Shown one piece after another: positions 1 to 8,415 of a stretch of DNA of 64,000 nucleotides (position 1 is the stretch's first letter; each line of letters starts with the position of its first letter). The stretch spans positions 475,018-539,017 of the forward strand of contig NZ_SMGR01000003.1 in assembly GCF_004346865.1 (NCBI RefSeq), written 5' to 3'. The DNA is from Shimia isoporae. GTDB lineage: Bacteria > Pseudomonadota > Alphaproteobacteria > Rhodobacterales > Rhodobacteraceae. The position numbers and the translations under genes are program-made. The notes under the pieces are model-generated. The model was not told the origin of the DNA, made no database searches, and was given only the letters and a program-made list of their open reading frames with translations.

Positions 1-125
1 TTGCCACATCCCGACGGCCCAACGATCACGATCAGTTCGCCATCTCGGATTTCGCCATCTATGTGATGCAGAACCTCGGTCTGGGCATAAGTCTTCACGA
101 GGTCTTTTAGAGTAATGGATGCCAT
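1..125 (-). CDS. ugpC: UgpC-like ABC transporter ATP-binding subunit, N-terminal fragment
   Basis: This is the start of a cytoplasmic ATPase that would power the UgpBAE importer; only about 41 residues lie inside the window. The reverse strand reads [13 protein letters not shown] and then reaches a Walker A beginning GPSGCG at the window edge, as in the MalK/UgpC (CUT1) family. It lies 11 bases after ugpE, in the usual ugpBAEC order. The glycerol-3-phosphate assignment comes from the neighbouring binding protein, not from this fragment. Confidence 0.85.
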   Translation of the reverse strand, partial: MASITLKDLVKTYAQTEVLHHIDGEIRDGELIVIVGPSGCG

Positions 126-136
126 CTGCGTCTTGC

Positions 137-988
137 CTATTTGTCGGTCTCGGTCAGCCCTTGCACAAAGAGCTTTTGCATTGCGATCACTACGAACACC
201 GGCGGGACCATCGCCAGCAGGGCGGTCATCATGATGATGTTCCACTCAAGCGTCTGCTCAGCGGCCTCAAGCATCTGCTTGATGCTCATGACAATGGTGG
301 TCATCGAGGTGTCGGTCGTGATGAGAAGAGGCCAGAGATACTGGTTCCAGCCATAGATAAAGAGGATCACAAAGAGCGCTGCGATATTTGTCCGGCTCAG
401 GGGAATCAGGATGTCCCAGAAAAACCGCAGCGGTCCGGCTCCGTCGATCCGTGCACTTTCCAACATTTCATCCGGAATGGTCAGGAACACCTGACGGAAC
501 ATGAAAGTTGCAGTCGCCGAAGCAATCAGCGGCACGGTCAGCCCCCAATAGCTGTTCAGCATTCCGAGGTTGGCCACCACTTCAAAAGTCGGGAGAATGC
601 GCACTTCGACCGGCAGCATGAGCGTGATGAAAATCATCCAGAAAAAGCCCATGCGGAAAGGAAAGCGGAAGTAGACAATCGCAAAAGCCGACAAGAGCGA
701 AATCGCAATCTTGCCAAAGGCAATCATCAGCGCCATCGCCAGCGAGTTCAGCAACATCCGCCAGACAGCAGCGCCTTCGCTACCTGGCTGAACAACCCCA
801 AACAACGTGCGGTTCAAATTGGGCCAGAACTGATCCCCCGGCCAAAGCGGAATCGGCGCTTGGGTCATTCGCACAGCATCATGTGTAGCGGCCACAAATG
901 TGATCCAGATCGGCAGTGCAATGATTGCCACGCCAGCAATGAGGATAATGTGTGACAGGATCGTCAAATAGGGGCGATGCTCGACCAT
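137..988 (-). CDS. ugpE: UgpE-like ABC permease (sn-glycerol-3-phosphate importer)
   Basis: This inner-membrane permease has 283 residues, the usual size for UgpE/MalG proteins. The N-terminal segment (about residues 10-32) is strongly hydrophobic, and the cytoplasmic EAA loop that contacts the ATPase is visible near residues 178-197 ([20 protein letters not shown]). It would form the channel with UgpA. Its start codon overlaps the ugpA stop by one base, which indicates translational coupling. The family (CUT1 permease) is clear; the exact substrate is inferred from ugpB. Confidence 0.9.
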   Translation of the reverse strand: MVEHRPYLTILSHIILIAGVAIIALPIWITFVAATHDAVRMTQAPIPLWPGDQFWPNLNRTLFGVVQPGSEGAAVWRMLLNSLAMALMIAFGKIAISLLSAFAIVYFRFPFRMGFFWMIFITLMLPVEVRILPTFEVVANLGMLNSYWGLTVPLIASATATFMFRQVFLTIPDEMLESARIDGAGPLRFFWDILIPLSRTNIAALFVILFIYGWNQYLWPLLITTDTSMTTIVMSIKQMLEAAEQTLEWNIIMMTALLAMVPPVFVVIAMQKLFVQGLTETDK

Positions 989-1869
989 CAGTATTCCACC
1001 TTTCGTTCGACATAGCGGAACTGGACGACGGTCATGGCGATAACGAGAACCATAAGGATCACGGATTGGGCCGCGGATCCGCCAAGATCCAGCCCGACGA
1101 AGCCGTCGTTGAAAACCTTGTAGACAAGAATGGTGGTACTGTTCGCAGGCCCCCCCTGCGTCACGGCATGGATGATGCCGAAGGTGTCGAAAAAGGCATA
1201 GACTGCGTTGATCACCAACAGGAAGAACGTTGTTGGTGAAATCAACGGAAAGATCACATCAAAAAACCGGCGCACAGGCCCTGCACCGTCAATCGCCGCC
1301 GCCTCGATCACGGATCGTGGAATGGACTGCATCGCAGCAAGATAGAACAGAAAGTTATAGGCGATCTGCTTCCAAGCAGCGGCAACCACCACCAACAGCA
1401 TCGCTTGCGATCCGTTCAGATAGTGGTTCCACTCATAGCCCACCATGTCCAGAACAAATGGGAAAATGCCGACTGTCGGGTTGAACATAAAGACCCACAA
1501 TGCACCTGCCAGAACCGGCGCAATCGCATAGGGCCAGATCAACAGCGTGCGATATGCTGTGGCACCGCGCACAATGCGATCCGCAAAAGCCGCAAGGATC
1601 AACGCTGACCCCATCGAAAGGACCGCGACAGACACCGAGAAAAAAATCGTCCGGCCGAAAGCATCCAGATAAAGAGGGTCTTGCAAAAGAACCTGAAAGT
1701 TCTCGAACCAGACAAACTCCGTCGACAGCCCGAAGGCGTCTTCGATCAGGAAAGACTGGTAAACAGCCTGACTGGCAGGCCAGAGAAAGAAAATCACCGT
1801 GATGATGATTTGCGGCGCCACCAACAGATAGGGCAGTGGCGAAGAAGGAAAATGCACGCGCTTGAGCAT
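988..1869 (-). CDS. ugpA: UgpA-like ABC permease (sn-glycerol-3-phosphate importer)
   Basis: This 293-residue inner-membrane permease of the MalF/UgpA type is partner to UgpE. A hydrophobic first helix begins around residue 13, and the EAA loop is visible near residues 186-206 ([20 protein letters not shown]). It follows ugpB after a 71-base gap holding a strong hairpin, so its expression is probably lower than that of the binding protein. The start ATG at 1869 has only a weak ribosome-binding site. Assignment to glycerol-3-phosphate uptake follows from operon order B-A-E-C. Confidence 0.9.
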   Translation of the reverse strand: MLKRVHFPSSPLPYLLVAPQIIITVIFFLWPASQAVYQSFLIEDAFGLSTEFVWFENFQVLLQDPLYLDAFGRTIFFSVSVAVLSMGSALILAAFADRIVRGATAYRTLLIWPYAIAPVLAGALWVFMFNPTVGIFPFVLDMVGYEWNHYLNGSQAMLLVVVAAAWKQIAYNFLFYLAAMQSIPRSVIEAAAIDGAGPVRRFFDVIFPLISPTTFFLLVINAVYAFFDTFGIIHAVTQGGPANSTTILVYKVFNDGFVGLDLGGSAAQSVILMVLVIAMTVVQFRYVERKVEY

Positions 1870-1887
1870 GGGTCAGCCGGGTCAGTC

Positions 1888-1921
1888 AAAAAGAGAGGCC
1901 CCGGCGCAAAACGCCGGGGCC
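1888..1921 (-). terminator. Intercistronic hairpin with U-tract between ugpB and ugpA
   Basis: A perfect 10-bp GC-rich stem (arms 1897-1906 and 1912-1921, 5-base loop) is followed on the minus strand by TCTCTTTTT. It fits an attenuator or 3'-end stabiliser that lets the binding protein mRNA accumulate above the permease mRNAs. The structure is seen directly; its role is inferred. Confidence 0.75.
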
Positions 1922-1940
1922 AGATGCCGCGTTGCGGGAG

Positions 1941-3242
1941 TTACATCGCAGCGCGTTCAAATTTGCGCAGCAGCGCATTGCCTCGTTCGGCCGCAGCGTC
2001 GAGCGCCTCGGTTGCAGTCTTGTCACCGGCCCAAAGAGCTTCCAGCTCTTCGTTGATGATGTCGCGGATCTGCACGAAGTTGCCGAAACGGATGCCGCGG
2101 GAGTTTGCCGTCGGTGTGTTCAGGCTCAACTGCTGGATCGCGGTGTCGGTGCCGGGGTTGCTGTCATAGAAACCCTGCTCTTTGGACAGTTCGTACGCAG
2201 CAGTTGTGATCGGCACATAACCAGTTTCCTGATGCCACCATGCCTGAACTTCCGGCGAGGAAAGATAGGTCATGAACTGTGCCAGACCCTTGTATTCTTC
2301 GCTTTCGTGGCCGGTCAGCGCCCAAAGGGTCGCGCCGCCGATGATCGAGTTCTGCGGCGCTTCGGCGATCGAAGCGTCCAGCGGCAGCATGGTCTGGCCG
2401 TAGTTGAACTTCGCCTGTGTCTTGATCGAACCGTAGTATGCGGAGGAATTCATCCACATTGCGCACTCACCGTTGGTGAACATCGGCAGGGAGTCACCGC
2501 GGCGACCGCCGTATTTAAACGCTTTGCTGGCGCTGCTGTCGGCGATGGTCTGCAGGCGTGCCGCGACCTTGTCGTTGTTGAAGGTGAATTCGGTATCAAA
2601 ACCGGCGTAGCCGTTCTCTTTGGTACCCATCGGCAGATCGTGCCATGCGGAGAAGTTCTCAACCATGACCCAGCTCTGCCAGCCAAATGAGAAACCGCAG
2701 TCCATGCCGTTGGCGCCGAGTTTTTCGGACGCCATCATCACGTCGTCCCAGGTTTTCGGCACGTCAACACCGGCTTCTGCCAGAGCATCAGCGTTGTACC
2801 ACATCACCGGGGTGGAGCTGTTGAACGGCATCGAGAGCAGTTCGCCTTCCGGTGTCTGATAGTAGGAGATCACAGCCGGCAGGAATGCGTCGCGGTCAAA
2901 TGCCTCGCCCGCATCGTTCATCATCTGCTCAATCGGATAAACCGCGCCTTTGGCGGCCATCATGGTTGCTGTGCCAACTTCGAAAACCTGAACCAGATGC
3001 GGGTGCTCTTTCGCACGGAACGCCGCAACTGCAGCGGTCATGGTTTCGGTGTAGTTGCCTTTGTAGGTCGGAATGATCTTGAATTCCGACTGGCTGGCGT
3101 TGAAGTCGTTCGCCATCTTTTCGACGCGCTCGCCGTTGGTGCCGCCCATGGCGTGCCACCAGTGAACTTCGGTCTGAGCAGCCGCTGCGCCCGCGACCAT
3201 GCCAAACGCCGCGCTGGCAAGAAGGGCTTTCGAAAGGGTCAT
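1941..3242 (-). CDS. ugpB: UgpB-like sn-glycerol-3-phosphate periplasmic binding protein
   Basis: This periplasmic solute-binding protein captures the substrate and delivers it to UgpAE. A signal peptide (MTLSKALLASAAFGMVAGAA, cleaved near AAA-QTEV) is followed by VHWWHAMGG, the typical UgpB opening. The mature protein is a family-1 extracellular binding protein of normal length (433 residues). I chose the ATG at 3242 rather than the upstream in-frame start because GGGAGAG lies just before it and the signal peptide begins there. It is first in the operon and divergent from a LysR gene. Related substrates such as glycerophosphodiesters are possible. Confidence 0.9.
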   Translation of the reverse strand: MTLSKALLASAAFGMVAGAAAAQTEVHWWHAMGGTNGERVEKMANDFNASQSEFKIIPTYKGNYTETMTAAVAAFRAKEHPHLVQVFEVGTATMMAAKGAVYPIEQMMNDAGEAFDRDAFLPAVISYYQTPEGELLSMPFNSSTPVMWYNADALAEAGVDVPKTWDDVMMASEKLGANGMDCGFSFGWQSWVMVENFSAWHDLPMGTKENGYAGFDTEFTFNNDKVAARLQTIADSSASKAFKYGGRRGDSLPMFTNGECAMWMNSSAYYGSIKTQAKFNYGQTMLPLDASIAEAPQNSIIGGATLWALTGHESEEYKGLAQFMTYLSSPEVQAWWHQETGYVPITTAAYELSKEQGFYDSNPGTDTAIQQLSLNTPTANSRGIRFGNFVQIRDIINEELEALWAGDKTATEALDAAAERGNALLRKFERAAM

Positions 3243-3330
3243 TTTTCTCTCCCTGGAGATGAATGGTTTCTGCGGCCGGAGAATTTGGGGAAGCCGGAAA
3301 TAATTCAAGTGAACCTTTTGCGACGCCGAT

Positions 3331-3345
3331 ATAACTTGATGTTAT
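3331..3345. promoter_or_regulatory. LysR-type box (T-N11-A) between ugpB and lysR
   Basis: ATAACTTGATGTTAT is an inverted repeat (ATAAC/GTTAT) that satisfies the T-N11-A rule of LysR-type regulator sites. It lies 53 bases before the chosen lysR start and 89 bases before ugpB, in the divergent promoter. Binding by the adjacent LysR protein is inferred. Confidence 0.45.
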
Positions 3346-3397
3346 GTTCGACCTGAGGCATCCCAAGGGCAACAAAAACTCAGGCTGGGGTGGGGTC

Positions 3398-4327
3398 ATG
3401 CCATTCAAAATCCGGCAGCTCGAAGCTTTCCGAGCTGTTTCCGACAGCGGCAGTGTCACAAAAGCTGCATCTACTCTTGGCGTGTCACAGCCCGCTGTGA
3501 GTCGCCTGATGGCGGATTTCGCACGTGAAGTTGGCTTCGATCTTTTTCACCGACGCAACGGGGTGCTGGTCCCCACCAGCGACGCCCAATATCTCTTGAG
3601 CGAGGTTAAACGGGTGCTGGACGGTCTTGATCATCTCGACGATCTGCATCGCGATATCACCGAACGCAAAGGCGGCCACATACGCATCGCCTGCTTACCC
3701 GGATTTGCGACATCGTTTCTGCCGAGGGTTCTTGCAGACTTTCTGCGCGACAGGCCCGGTGTGACGGTTACGCTGGAACCGGACCGGCCCGAGCGCATCC
3801 TCGAATGGATCATCGGAGAACAGTATGACTGTGCCATCACCGACGGTTTCATCGGCCACCCGGCAACCGACAGCGAGGACCTCTATATTCGAACGATGTG
3901 CGTTCTCCCTCCCGGTCATCCTCTTCGTGCAAAACCGGTGATCACACCTCAAGATCTGGCAGACGAGAAAATCATCCATACCCGCCGAGACAGCCGGTTC
4001 TTCTATCATGTGGCCAAGGCCTTTTCTGACGCCAAAACCCCTCTCAACAGCCTGATCGAAGTCCGGCAGTTCACCACCGCCTGCACACTGGTCTCGGAGG
4101 GCATGGGCGCTTCGATCGTCAGCGAATTGGATGCCGAGGAATACCGCGACACCGGTATCGTTATTCGCCCCTTTGAGCCGGGAATTACCCATCGCTTGTC
4201 GATTCTCCGTCCGGCGACAGGTGCAAGCGCGCCGGTGGTTCTTGATTTCATCAACGCGTTCACAACGGCGATTCAGCCTTTTGTAGCCCCGACCGACGAC
4301 ATGGCGCTGCATCCCCACGCCACCTAA
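3398..4327 (+). CDS. LysR-family transcriptional regulator divergent from ugp
   Basis: This 309-residue DNA-binding regulator has an N-terminal winged helix-turn-helix (about residues 4-62, with VTKAASTLGVSQPAVSRLMAD) and a LysR substrate-binding domain covering the rest. I chose ATG 3398 (MPFKIRQLEAF) because LysR proteins begin a few residues before this helix; the longer in-frame start at 3344 would place coding sequence over the T-N11-A box. It is divergent from ugpB and probably controls it, although the agmatine operon 440 bases downstream is another possible target. The effector is unknown. Confidence 0.85.
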   Translation: MPFKIRQLEAFRAVSDSGSVTKAASTLGVSQPAVSRLMADFAREVGFDLFHRRNGVLVPTSDAQYLLSEVKRVLDGLDHLDDLHRDITERKGGHIRIACLPGFATSFLPRVLADFLRDRPGVTVTLEPDRPERILEWIIGEQYDCAITDGFIGHPATDSEDLYIRTMCVLPPGHPLRAKPVITPQDLADEKIIHTRRDSRFFYHVAKAFSDAKTPLNSLIEVRQFTTACTLVSEGMGASIVSELDAEEYRDTGIVIRPFEPGITHRLSILRPATGASAPVVLDFINAFTTAIQPFVAPTDDMALHPHAT

Positions 4328-4377
4328 ACCGTTAAGATTTGAAGCAACGCCCTTCGCATCGCAAACAAACCGAACCA

Positions 4378-4415
4378 AACGCGCGCAAAGACTCAAACCG
4401 CGCGTTAGATTTCCT
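4378..4415 (+). terminator. Possible terminator after lysR
   Basis: An 8-bp perfect stem, AACGCGCG (4378-4385) with CGCGCGTT (4399-4406), has a 13-base loop and is followed by AGATTTCCTTT. It lies 50 bases after the lysR stop. The T-rich tail is interrupted, so this is a moderate call. Confidence 0.45.
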
Positions 4416-4618
4416 TTGTACGATCCCGCCAAAGTGACTTTGAATTCGGCCAGAATCGCGCTTAACCTGGCAACGTGCTCTGGCAGCCTGCAATTTCAGC
4501 CACCGAGCTAAATACCCATAGGACTGAAAATATTGAATAAATTACTCGTGCGATCTGATTTGCGCGGGCATTTCACGACGGAATTCTGTCCATTTAGAAA
4601 AACTTACAAGGTGGTCAG

Positions 4619-4630
4619 AATTTCGAAATT
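4619..4630. promoter_or_regulatory. 12-bp palindrome upstream of ptcA
   Basis: AATTTCGAAATT is a perfect palindrome 139 bases before the ptcA start, in an AT-rich patch suited to a promoter. A regulator could bind here, for example one of the two LysR proteins flanking the operon. No known consensus was matched. Confidence 0.4.
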
Positions 4631-4769
4631 TCACCATCCCGCCAACGTTACTAAATCAGGTTGGCGAAGGAGAGGCCGAAACATCCAACTCGGAAAACGA
4701 CCTCGATCCTCACTGAAAGGCGGGCAATGGACCCGTCAGATCTTAACTTTGAGAATGGAACAGAACGCC

Positions 4770-5816
4770 ATGAAACTCCCCTCTTCCACCGCAACCAATC
4801 TCGAAAAACCGAACCTGCGCCACTTCCTGAAAACCCAGGACTTCACCCGCGCAGAACTGCAGGAAATCCTCGACCTGATGAAAATGCTGAAAGACGCACG
4901 CCGCGACAACGCCGTGCCTCAGCTCTTCAAAGGCAAAACTGTTGGCATGATCTTCGAACAGCCGTCCACCCGGACCCGTGTTTCCTTCGAAGCCGCAGCC
5001 ACCATCCTTGGCGGTCATGCTCAGTTCCTGTCCCCCAATGACATCCACCTGGGCTCCAAAGAATCTCTGGAAGACACCGGCAAGGTTCTGTCCCGCATGG
5101 TCGACGTGATCATGGCGCGTGTTGACGTACACTCCACCGTTGCCGGCCTGGCAAAAGGCGCTTCGGTTCCTGTCATCAACGGCCTGTGCGATTGGCTGCA
5201 CCCAACCCAGATGATGGCTGACATCTTCACCATGATCGAGCACCTGCCCGAAGGCAAAAAGATCGATGATCTGAAGGTTGCCTTTGTCGGTGACGCAACC
5301 AACGTTTCCAACGAACTTGCCATGATCTGCACCAAGTTCGGCATTGAATACGCGCACGTTGGTCCGAAGAAATACCACATGAACGCCGAAGTCGTCGGCA
5401 TGATCGAAGACAACTGCAAAGAGTATGGCGGCTCCTTCGTGATGACCGAAGACATCAACGCAGTCAAAGGCTTCGACATTCTGGTAGCAGACAGCTTCTA
5501 CTGGTTCGGTCAGGAAGCCGAAAAAGAAGAGCGTCTGGCAACCTTCATGCCTGAGTACGTTGTTGACCAGCGCCTGATGGACATCGCCGGCCCGCAAGCC
5601 ATGTTCATGCACTGCCTGCCTGCAAACGACCAGCGCGAAACCACCCGCGAAGTCATGGACGGCGACCGCTCCGTGATCATGGACGAAGCAGAAAACCGCC
5701 TGACCGCGCAAATGGCTCTGCTGGTGTACTTCACCCACAAAGACATGCCGAAACCTTCGGCCGAAGTGGTCAAAGCACACGAAGACAAGATCTCCGGTTT
5801 CCTCGCAAACATCTGA
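4770..5816 (+). CDS. ptcA: Putrescine carbamoyltransferase (ornithine carbamoyltransferase family)
   Basis: In the agmatine deiminase pathway this cytoplasmic enzyme splits N-carbamoylputrescine with phosphate into putrescine and carbamoyl phosphate. The 348-residue protein has the family motifs STRTR (66-70, carbamoyl-phosphate binding), HPTQ (144-147) and HCLP (281-284). The SMG loop that binds ornithine in true ornithine transcarbamylases is absent; the corresponding stretch is DSFYWFGQE (241-249). Downstream carbamate kinase, antiporter and agmatine deiminase also argue for putrescine rather than ornithine. I chose ATG 4770 because GGAACAG lies at suitable distance; ATG 4755 is an alternative. 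Catabolic ArcB or anabolic ArgF is less likely. Confidence 0.85.
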   Translation: MKLPSSTATNLEKPNLRHFLKTQDFTRAELQEILDLMKMLKDARRDNAVPQLFKGKTVGMIFEQPSTRTRVSFEAAATILGGHAQFLSPNDIHLGSKESLEDTGKVLSRMVDVIMARVDVHSTVAGLAKGASVPVINGLCDWLHPTQMMADIFTMIEHLPEGKKIDDLKVAFVGDATNVSNELAMICTKFGIEYAHVGPKKYHMNAEVVGMIEDNCKEYGGSFVMTEDINAVKGFDILVADSFYWFGQEAEKEERLATFMPEYVVDQRLMDIAGPQAMFMHCLPANDQRETTREVMDGDRSVIMDEAENRLTAQMALLVYFTHKDMPKPSAEVVKAHEDKISGFLANI

Positions 5817-5829
5817 TCTTTCTAAAGAC

Positions 5830-5856
5830 CCCGTGGCGCATCCCTCGCGCCACGGG
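5830..5856 (+). other. Intergenic hairpin, ptcA to carbamate kinase
   Basis: A perfect 10-bp stem, CCCGTGGCGC (5830-5839) with GCGCCACGGG (5847-5856), has a 7-base loop and no following T-tract. It is one of three such hairpins inside this operon and more likely a processing or stability element than a terminator. Confidence 0.7.
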
Positions 5857-5910
5857 AACTCCCCCCCTTTCCCCCTTCTCTCTCCCCCCCGCTTCAGGAA
5901 GGAACGCAAC

Positions 5911-6837
5911 ATGAGAATTGTGGTAGCACTTGGCGGCAACGCCCTTCTCCAACGCGGTCAGGACATGACTGCTGAGAACCAGATGGAGAACATCCGCAAG
6001 GCCGCAAAATCGTTGGCAAAACTTGCAGAAAACAACGAAGTCGTCATCGCGCACGGCAATGGCCCGCAAGTCGGCCTGCTCGCTCTTCAAGCCTCCGCAT
6101 ACGAAGGCGTCGACCCCTATCCGCTTGACGTACTCGGCGCAGAATCCGTTGGCCAGATCGGCTATATGCTCGAACAGCAAGTCGGCAACCTGTTGACCGA
6201 CAAGAAATTCGCAACCCTTCTGACCCAGATCGAAGTCGACCCGCGCGACCCGGCCTTCCAGAACCCGACCAAGTTCATCGGCCCCGTCTACGACAAAGAG
6301 ACCTCCGAGCGTCTGGCCGAGGAAAAAGGCTACGTCTTCAAGGCAGATGGCGAATACTTCCGCCGCGTGGTCGCCTCCCCGCTTCCACAGCGCATCTTTG
6401 AAGTAGATGTCATCAAGACCCTGATCGAAAACGAGACCGTTGTGATCTGTGCCGGCGGCGGCGGTATCCCGACCGCATACGGTGAAGACGGCGGCCTGCA
6501 CGGCGTTGAAGCCGTGATCGACAAGGATCGCGCAGCAGCCCTTCTCGCCCGCGAAGTCGGTGCAGACGCGCTGATGATCCTGACCGACGTTGACGCGGTT
6601 TACCTCGACTGGGGAACCGAAGATCAGAAAGCCATCCGCAAGGTATCCCCGAACGCATTCGGTGCCTTCGAATTCCCTGATGGCTCCATGGGTCCGAAAG
6701 TCGAAGCTGCAGTCGAATTCGCACGCTCCACCGGCGGTGTCTCCTGCATCGGCAACCTGGAAGACGCCATCGAAATGCTTGAAGGCAAGGCCGGCACCAC
6801 GGTTACCAGCCGCTGCAAAGAGACCGAACTGGTCTAA
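5911..6837 (+). CDS. arcC: Carbamate kinase
   Basis: This cytoplasmic amino-acid-kinase-fold enzyme transfers phosphate from carbamoyl phosphate to ADP, giving ATP, ammonia and CO2, the energy-yielding last step of the pathway. The 308-residue protein opens with [16 protein letters not shown], the glycine-rich nucleotide loop of carbamate kinases, and has AHGNGPQVG and CAGGGGIP further in. The length is normal. ATG 5911 is preceded by AGGAAGGAAC, a good ribosome-binding site; the longer frame from 5833 would run through the hairpin. It could be named aguC in this context. Confidence 0.93.
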   Translation: MRIVVALGGNALLQRGQDMTAENQMENIRKAAKSLAKLAENNEVVIAHGNGPQVGLLALQASAYEGVDPYPLDVLGAESVGQIGYMLEQQVGNLLTDKKFATLLTQIEVDPRDPAFQNPTKFIGPVYDKETSERLAEEKGYVFKADGEYFRRVVASPLPQRIFEVDVIKTLIENETVVICAGGGGIPTAYGEDGGLHGVEAVIDKDRAAALLAREVGADALMILTDVDAVYLDWGTEDQKAIRKVSPNAFGAFEFPDGSMGPKVEAAVEFARSTGGVSCIGNLEDAIEMLEGKAGTTVTSRCKETELV

Positions 6838-6848
6838 GCACCCCCATT

Positions 6849-6884
6849 TCCCGAGGCATTCCTCCTCACCCTGATGCCTCGGGA
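6849..6884 (+). other. Intergenic hairpin, carbamate kinase to antiporter
   Basis: A perfect 11-bp stem, TCCCGAGGCAT (6849-6859) with ATGCCTCGGGA (6874-6884), has a 14-base loop and no T-tract. An in-frame ATG (6874) falls in the right arm, which argues against it being the start of the downstream gene. Confidence 0.7.
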
Positions 6885-6930
6885 TCTCACCCCGCCTAAC
6901 GGCGATTTTACTCAAACGAAAGTCAGAAAA

Positions 6931-8346
6931 ATGTCGGAAGAATCCACTGGCAAAATGGGGCTTATGAGCCTGACACTCTTCAGTGTCAGCGCCGTGCTTG
7001 TCATTGACACGCTCACCGCCTCTGCTTCGCTCGGGCCATCCGCTATCACCTGGTGGCTCATCACCCTCGTATTGTTCGTTATTCCCTACGGCCTCGTCTC
7101 CATCGAACTCGGCACCGCTTATCCCGGCGAAGGCGGGATCTATGACTGGGTGAAACGTGCTTACGGCTCTCGCTGGGCCGTCCGGACCACCTGGTTCTAC
7201 TGGATCAACGTCGCGCTCTGGATGCCGGCAGTCTACATCATGTTCGCCGGTATGTTTGCCGAGATGTTCATGCCCGACCTCGGTCTCTGGCCGCAGATCG
7301 CGATCTGTGTCGTGCTGACCTGGATCACCATCTGGATCTGCAACAAATCTGTTGATGCAGGCGTTTGGGTTGTGAACGCGGGTGCTGCAGCCAAGATCAT
7401 TGTGATCGCCGTTCTGGGCGTCGGTGGTTTCGTCTACGCAGCCAAAAACGGTGTCGCCAACGAGTTCTCAATGACCGCAATGGTTCCAAGCTTTGACTCG
7501 GCACTCGGCTTCCTGCCCGTGATCGTTTTCAACCTGCTTGGCTTCGAACTGATTGCAACCATGGGCAAAGAGATCAAAAACGCAAAACGGGACATCCCGG
7601 CGTCGATCTTCCTGTCCGCAGCACTCGTAACCGGCCTCTACATCTTCGGCACCATCGGTATCCTGATGGCGATGCCTGTTGAAGAAATCGGTCTGGTTGC
7701 TGGCCTGATCGCCACCCTGCAGAAACTGTTCGGCACCGGCGCATTCGGCAACTTCATGGTCTACACAGTAGGCACACTGGCCCTCTTCACCTTTGTTTCG
7801 AACATGGTGACCTGGACCATGGGTGCATCCCGTGCCGCTATGGAAGCCGCGCAAACCGGCGAACTGCCTGCCCTGGTTGCTAAAGAAGACCCGACCCACG
7901 GTACTCCGGTTGGCGCCAACAACATCACTGGTGTTGTCTCCACCGCCGTCATCGTGATCTACGGCTTCGCCCTGACCATGCTGGGCACTGCAACCGGCGA
8001 CGAGCTGTTCTGGACTGTCTTTGCCTTCTCGAGCTGCATCTTCCTGCTGCCTTACCTCTTCATGTTCCCCGCGCACATCACCCTGCGCAAGCATGATGCG
8101 GCCACCCCACGCCCCTTCAAGGTCCCCGGTGGCATGGGCATGCAGTACTTCATTGCAGCCGTTTGCTTGCTCTTCGTTGGCCAGGCCGTTCTGCTCTTCA
8201 TCTTCCCGGAAATCTTCTCCGGCGTGATTGACTGGGCATACACGATCCCTGTTGCCATCGGTCTGTTCGCAACCATCGGTATCGGCGAGTATCTGCTCGC
8301 AGGCGCCGAAAAGCGGATGGCAAAACTGGGCACCGCAGCCGAATAA
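6931..8346 (+). CDS. APC-family amino acid/polyamine antiporter, probable agmatine/putrescine exchanger
   Basis: This inner-membrane transporter has 471 residues and about twelve hydrophobic segments, beginning with LMSLTLFSVSAVLVIDTLTA. It belongs to the amino acid-polyamine-organocation superfamily. Its place between carbamate kinase and agmatine deiminase suggests the AguD role: import agmatine and export putrescine. I chose ATG 6931 (MSEESTGKMGL) since the upstream start lies in a hairpin arm; the ribosome-binding site is weak. Substrate is inferred from context; other amino acid exchange is possible. Confidence 0.85.
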   Translation: MSEESTGKMGLMSLTLFSVSAVLVIDTLTASASLGPSAITWWLITLVLFVIPYGLVSIELGTAYPGEGGIYDWVKRAYGSRWAVRTTWFYWINVALWMPAVYIMFAGMFAEMFMPDLGLWPQIAICVVLTWITIWICNKSVDAGVWVVNAGAAAKIIVIAVLGVGGFVYAAKNGVANEFSMTAMVPSFDSALGFLPVIVFNLLGFELIATMGKEIKNAKRDIPASIFLSAALVTGLYIFGTIGILMAMPVEEIGLVAGLIATLQKLFGTGAFGNFMVYTVGTLALFTFVSNMVTWTMGASRAAMEAAQTGELPALVAKEDPTHGTPVGANNITGVVSTAVIVIYGFALTMLGTATGDELFWTVFAFSSCIFLLPYLFMFPAHITLRKHDAATPRPFKVPGGMGMQYFIAAVCLLFVGQAVLLFIFPEIFSGVIDWAYTIPVAIGLFATIGIGEYLLAGAEKRMAKLGTAAE

Positions 8347-8357
8347 TATCTCACTGG

Positions 8358-8381
8358 GGTTGGCGGCGGACGCCGCCAACC
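8358..8381 (+). other. Intergenic hairpin, antiporter to aguA
   Basis: A near-perfect inverted repeat, GGTTGGCGGCG (8358-8368) with CGCCGCCAACC (8371-8381), would form about 10 bp with a tight loop. No T-tract follows. It is the third hairpin of this kind in the operon. Confidence 0.7.
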
Positions 8382-8415
8382 TTACCTAACTCCCCAGACA
8401 TCTAGGAACCTTGAA

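Larger units (their letters stand above)
4328..4769. other. 442-base non-coding stretch upstream of the agmatine operon
   Basis: No credible gene is seen. It holds a hairpin after lysR (4378-4406), a 12-bp perfect palindrome (4619-4630), and presumably the promoter and leader of ptcA. A reading frame continues upstream of ptcA to 4533, but its codons (many Arg/Lys/Ser, no family match recognised) look like leader rather than protein. Confidence 0.6.

Noticed and set aside
119..955. 278-residue plus-strand frame over ugpE
   Set aside because: Antisense shadow of a clear permease gene; composition rich in His, Arg and Gln and no recognisable family.
4533..4769. N-terminal extension of the carbamoyltransferase
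   Set aside because: Would add 79 residues with no family counterpart, over a palindrome and probable promoter.
4770..5816. Arginine deiminase pathway (arcB)
   Set aside because: No arginine deiminase gene; agmatine deiminase is adjacent and the SMG ornithine loop is missing.
4743..5939. 398-residue minus-strand frame opposite ptcA
   Set aside because: Mirror of the carbamoyltransferase gene; long only because of GC-biased codon use.
5770..6915. 381-residue minus-strand frame opposite carbamate kinase
   Set aside because: Antisense shadow covering a conserved gene and two intergenic hairpins.
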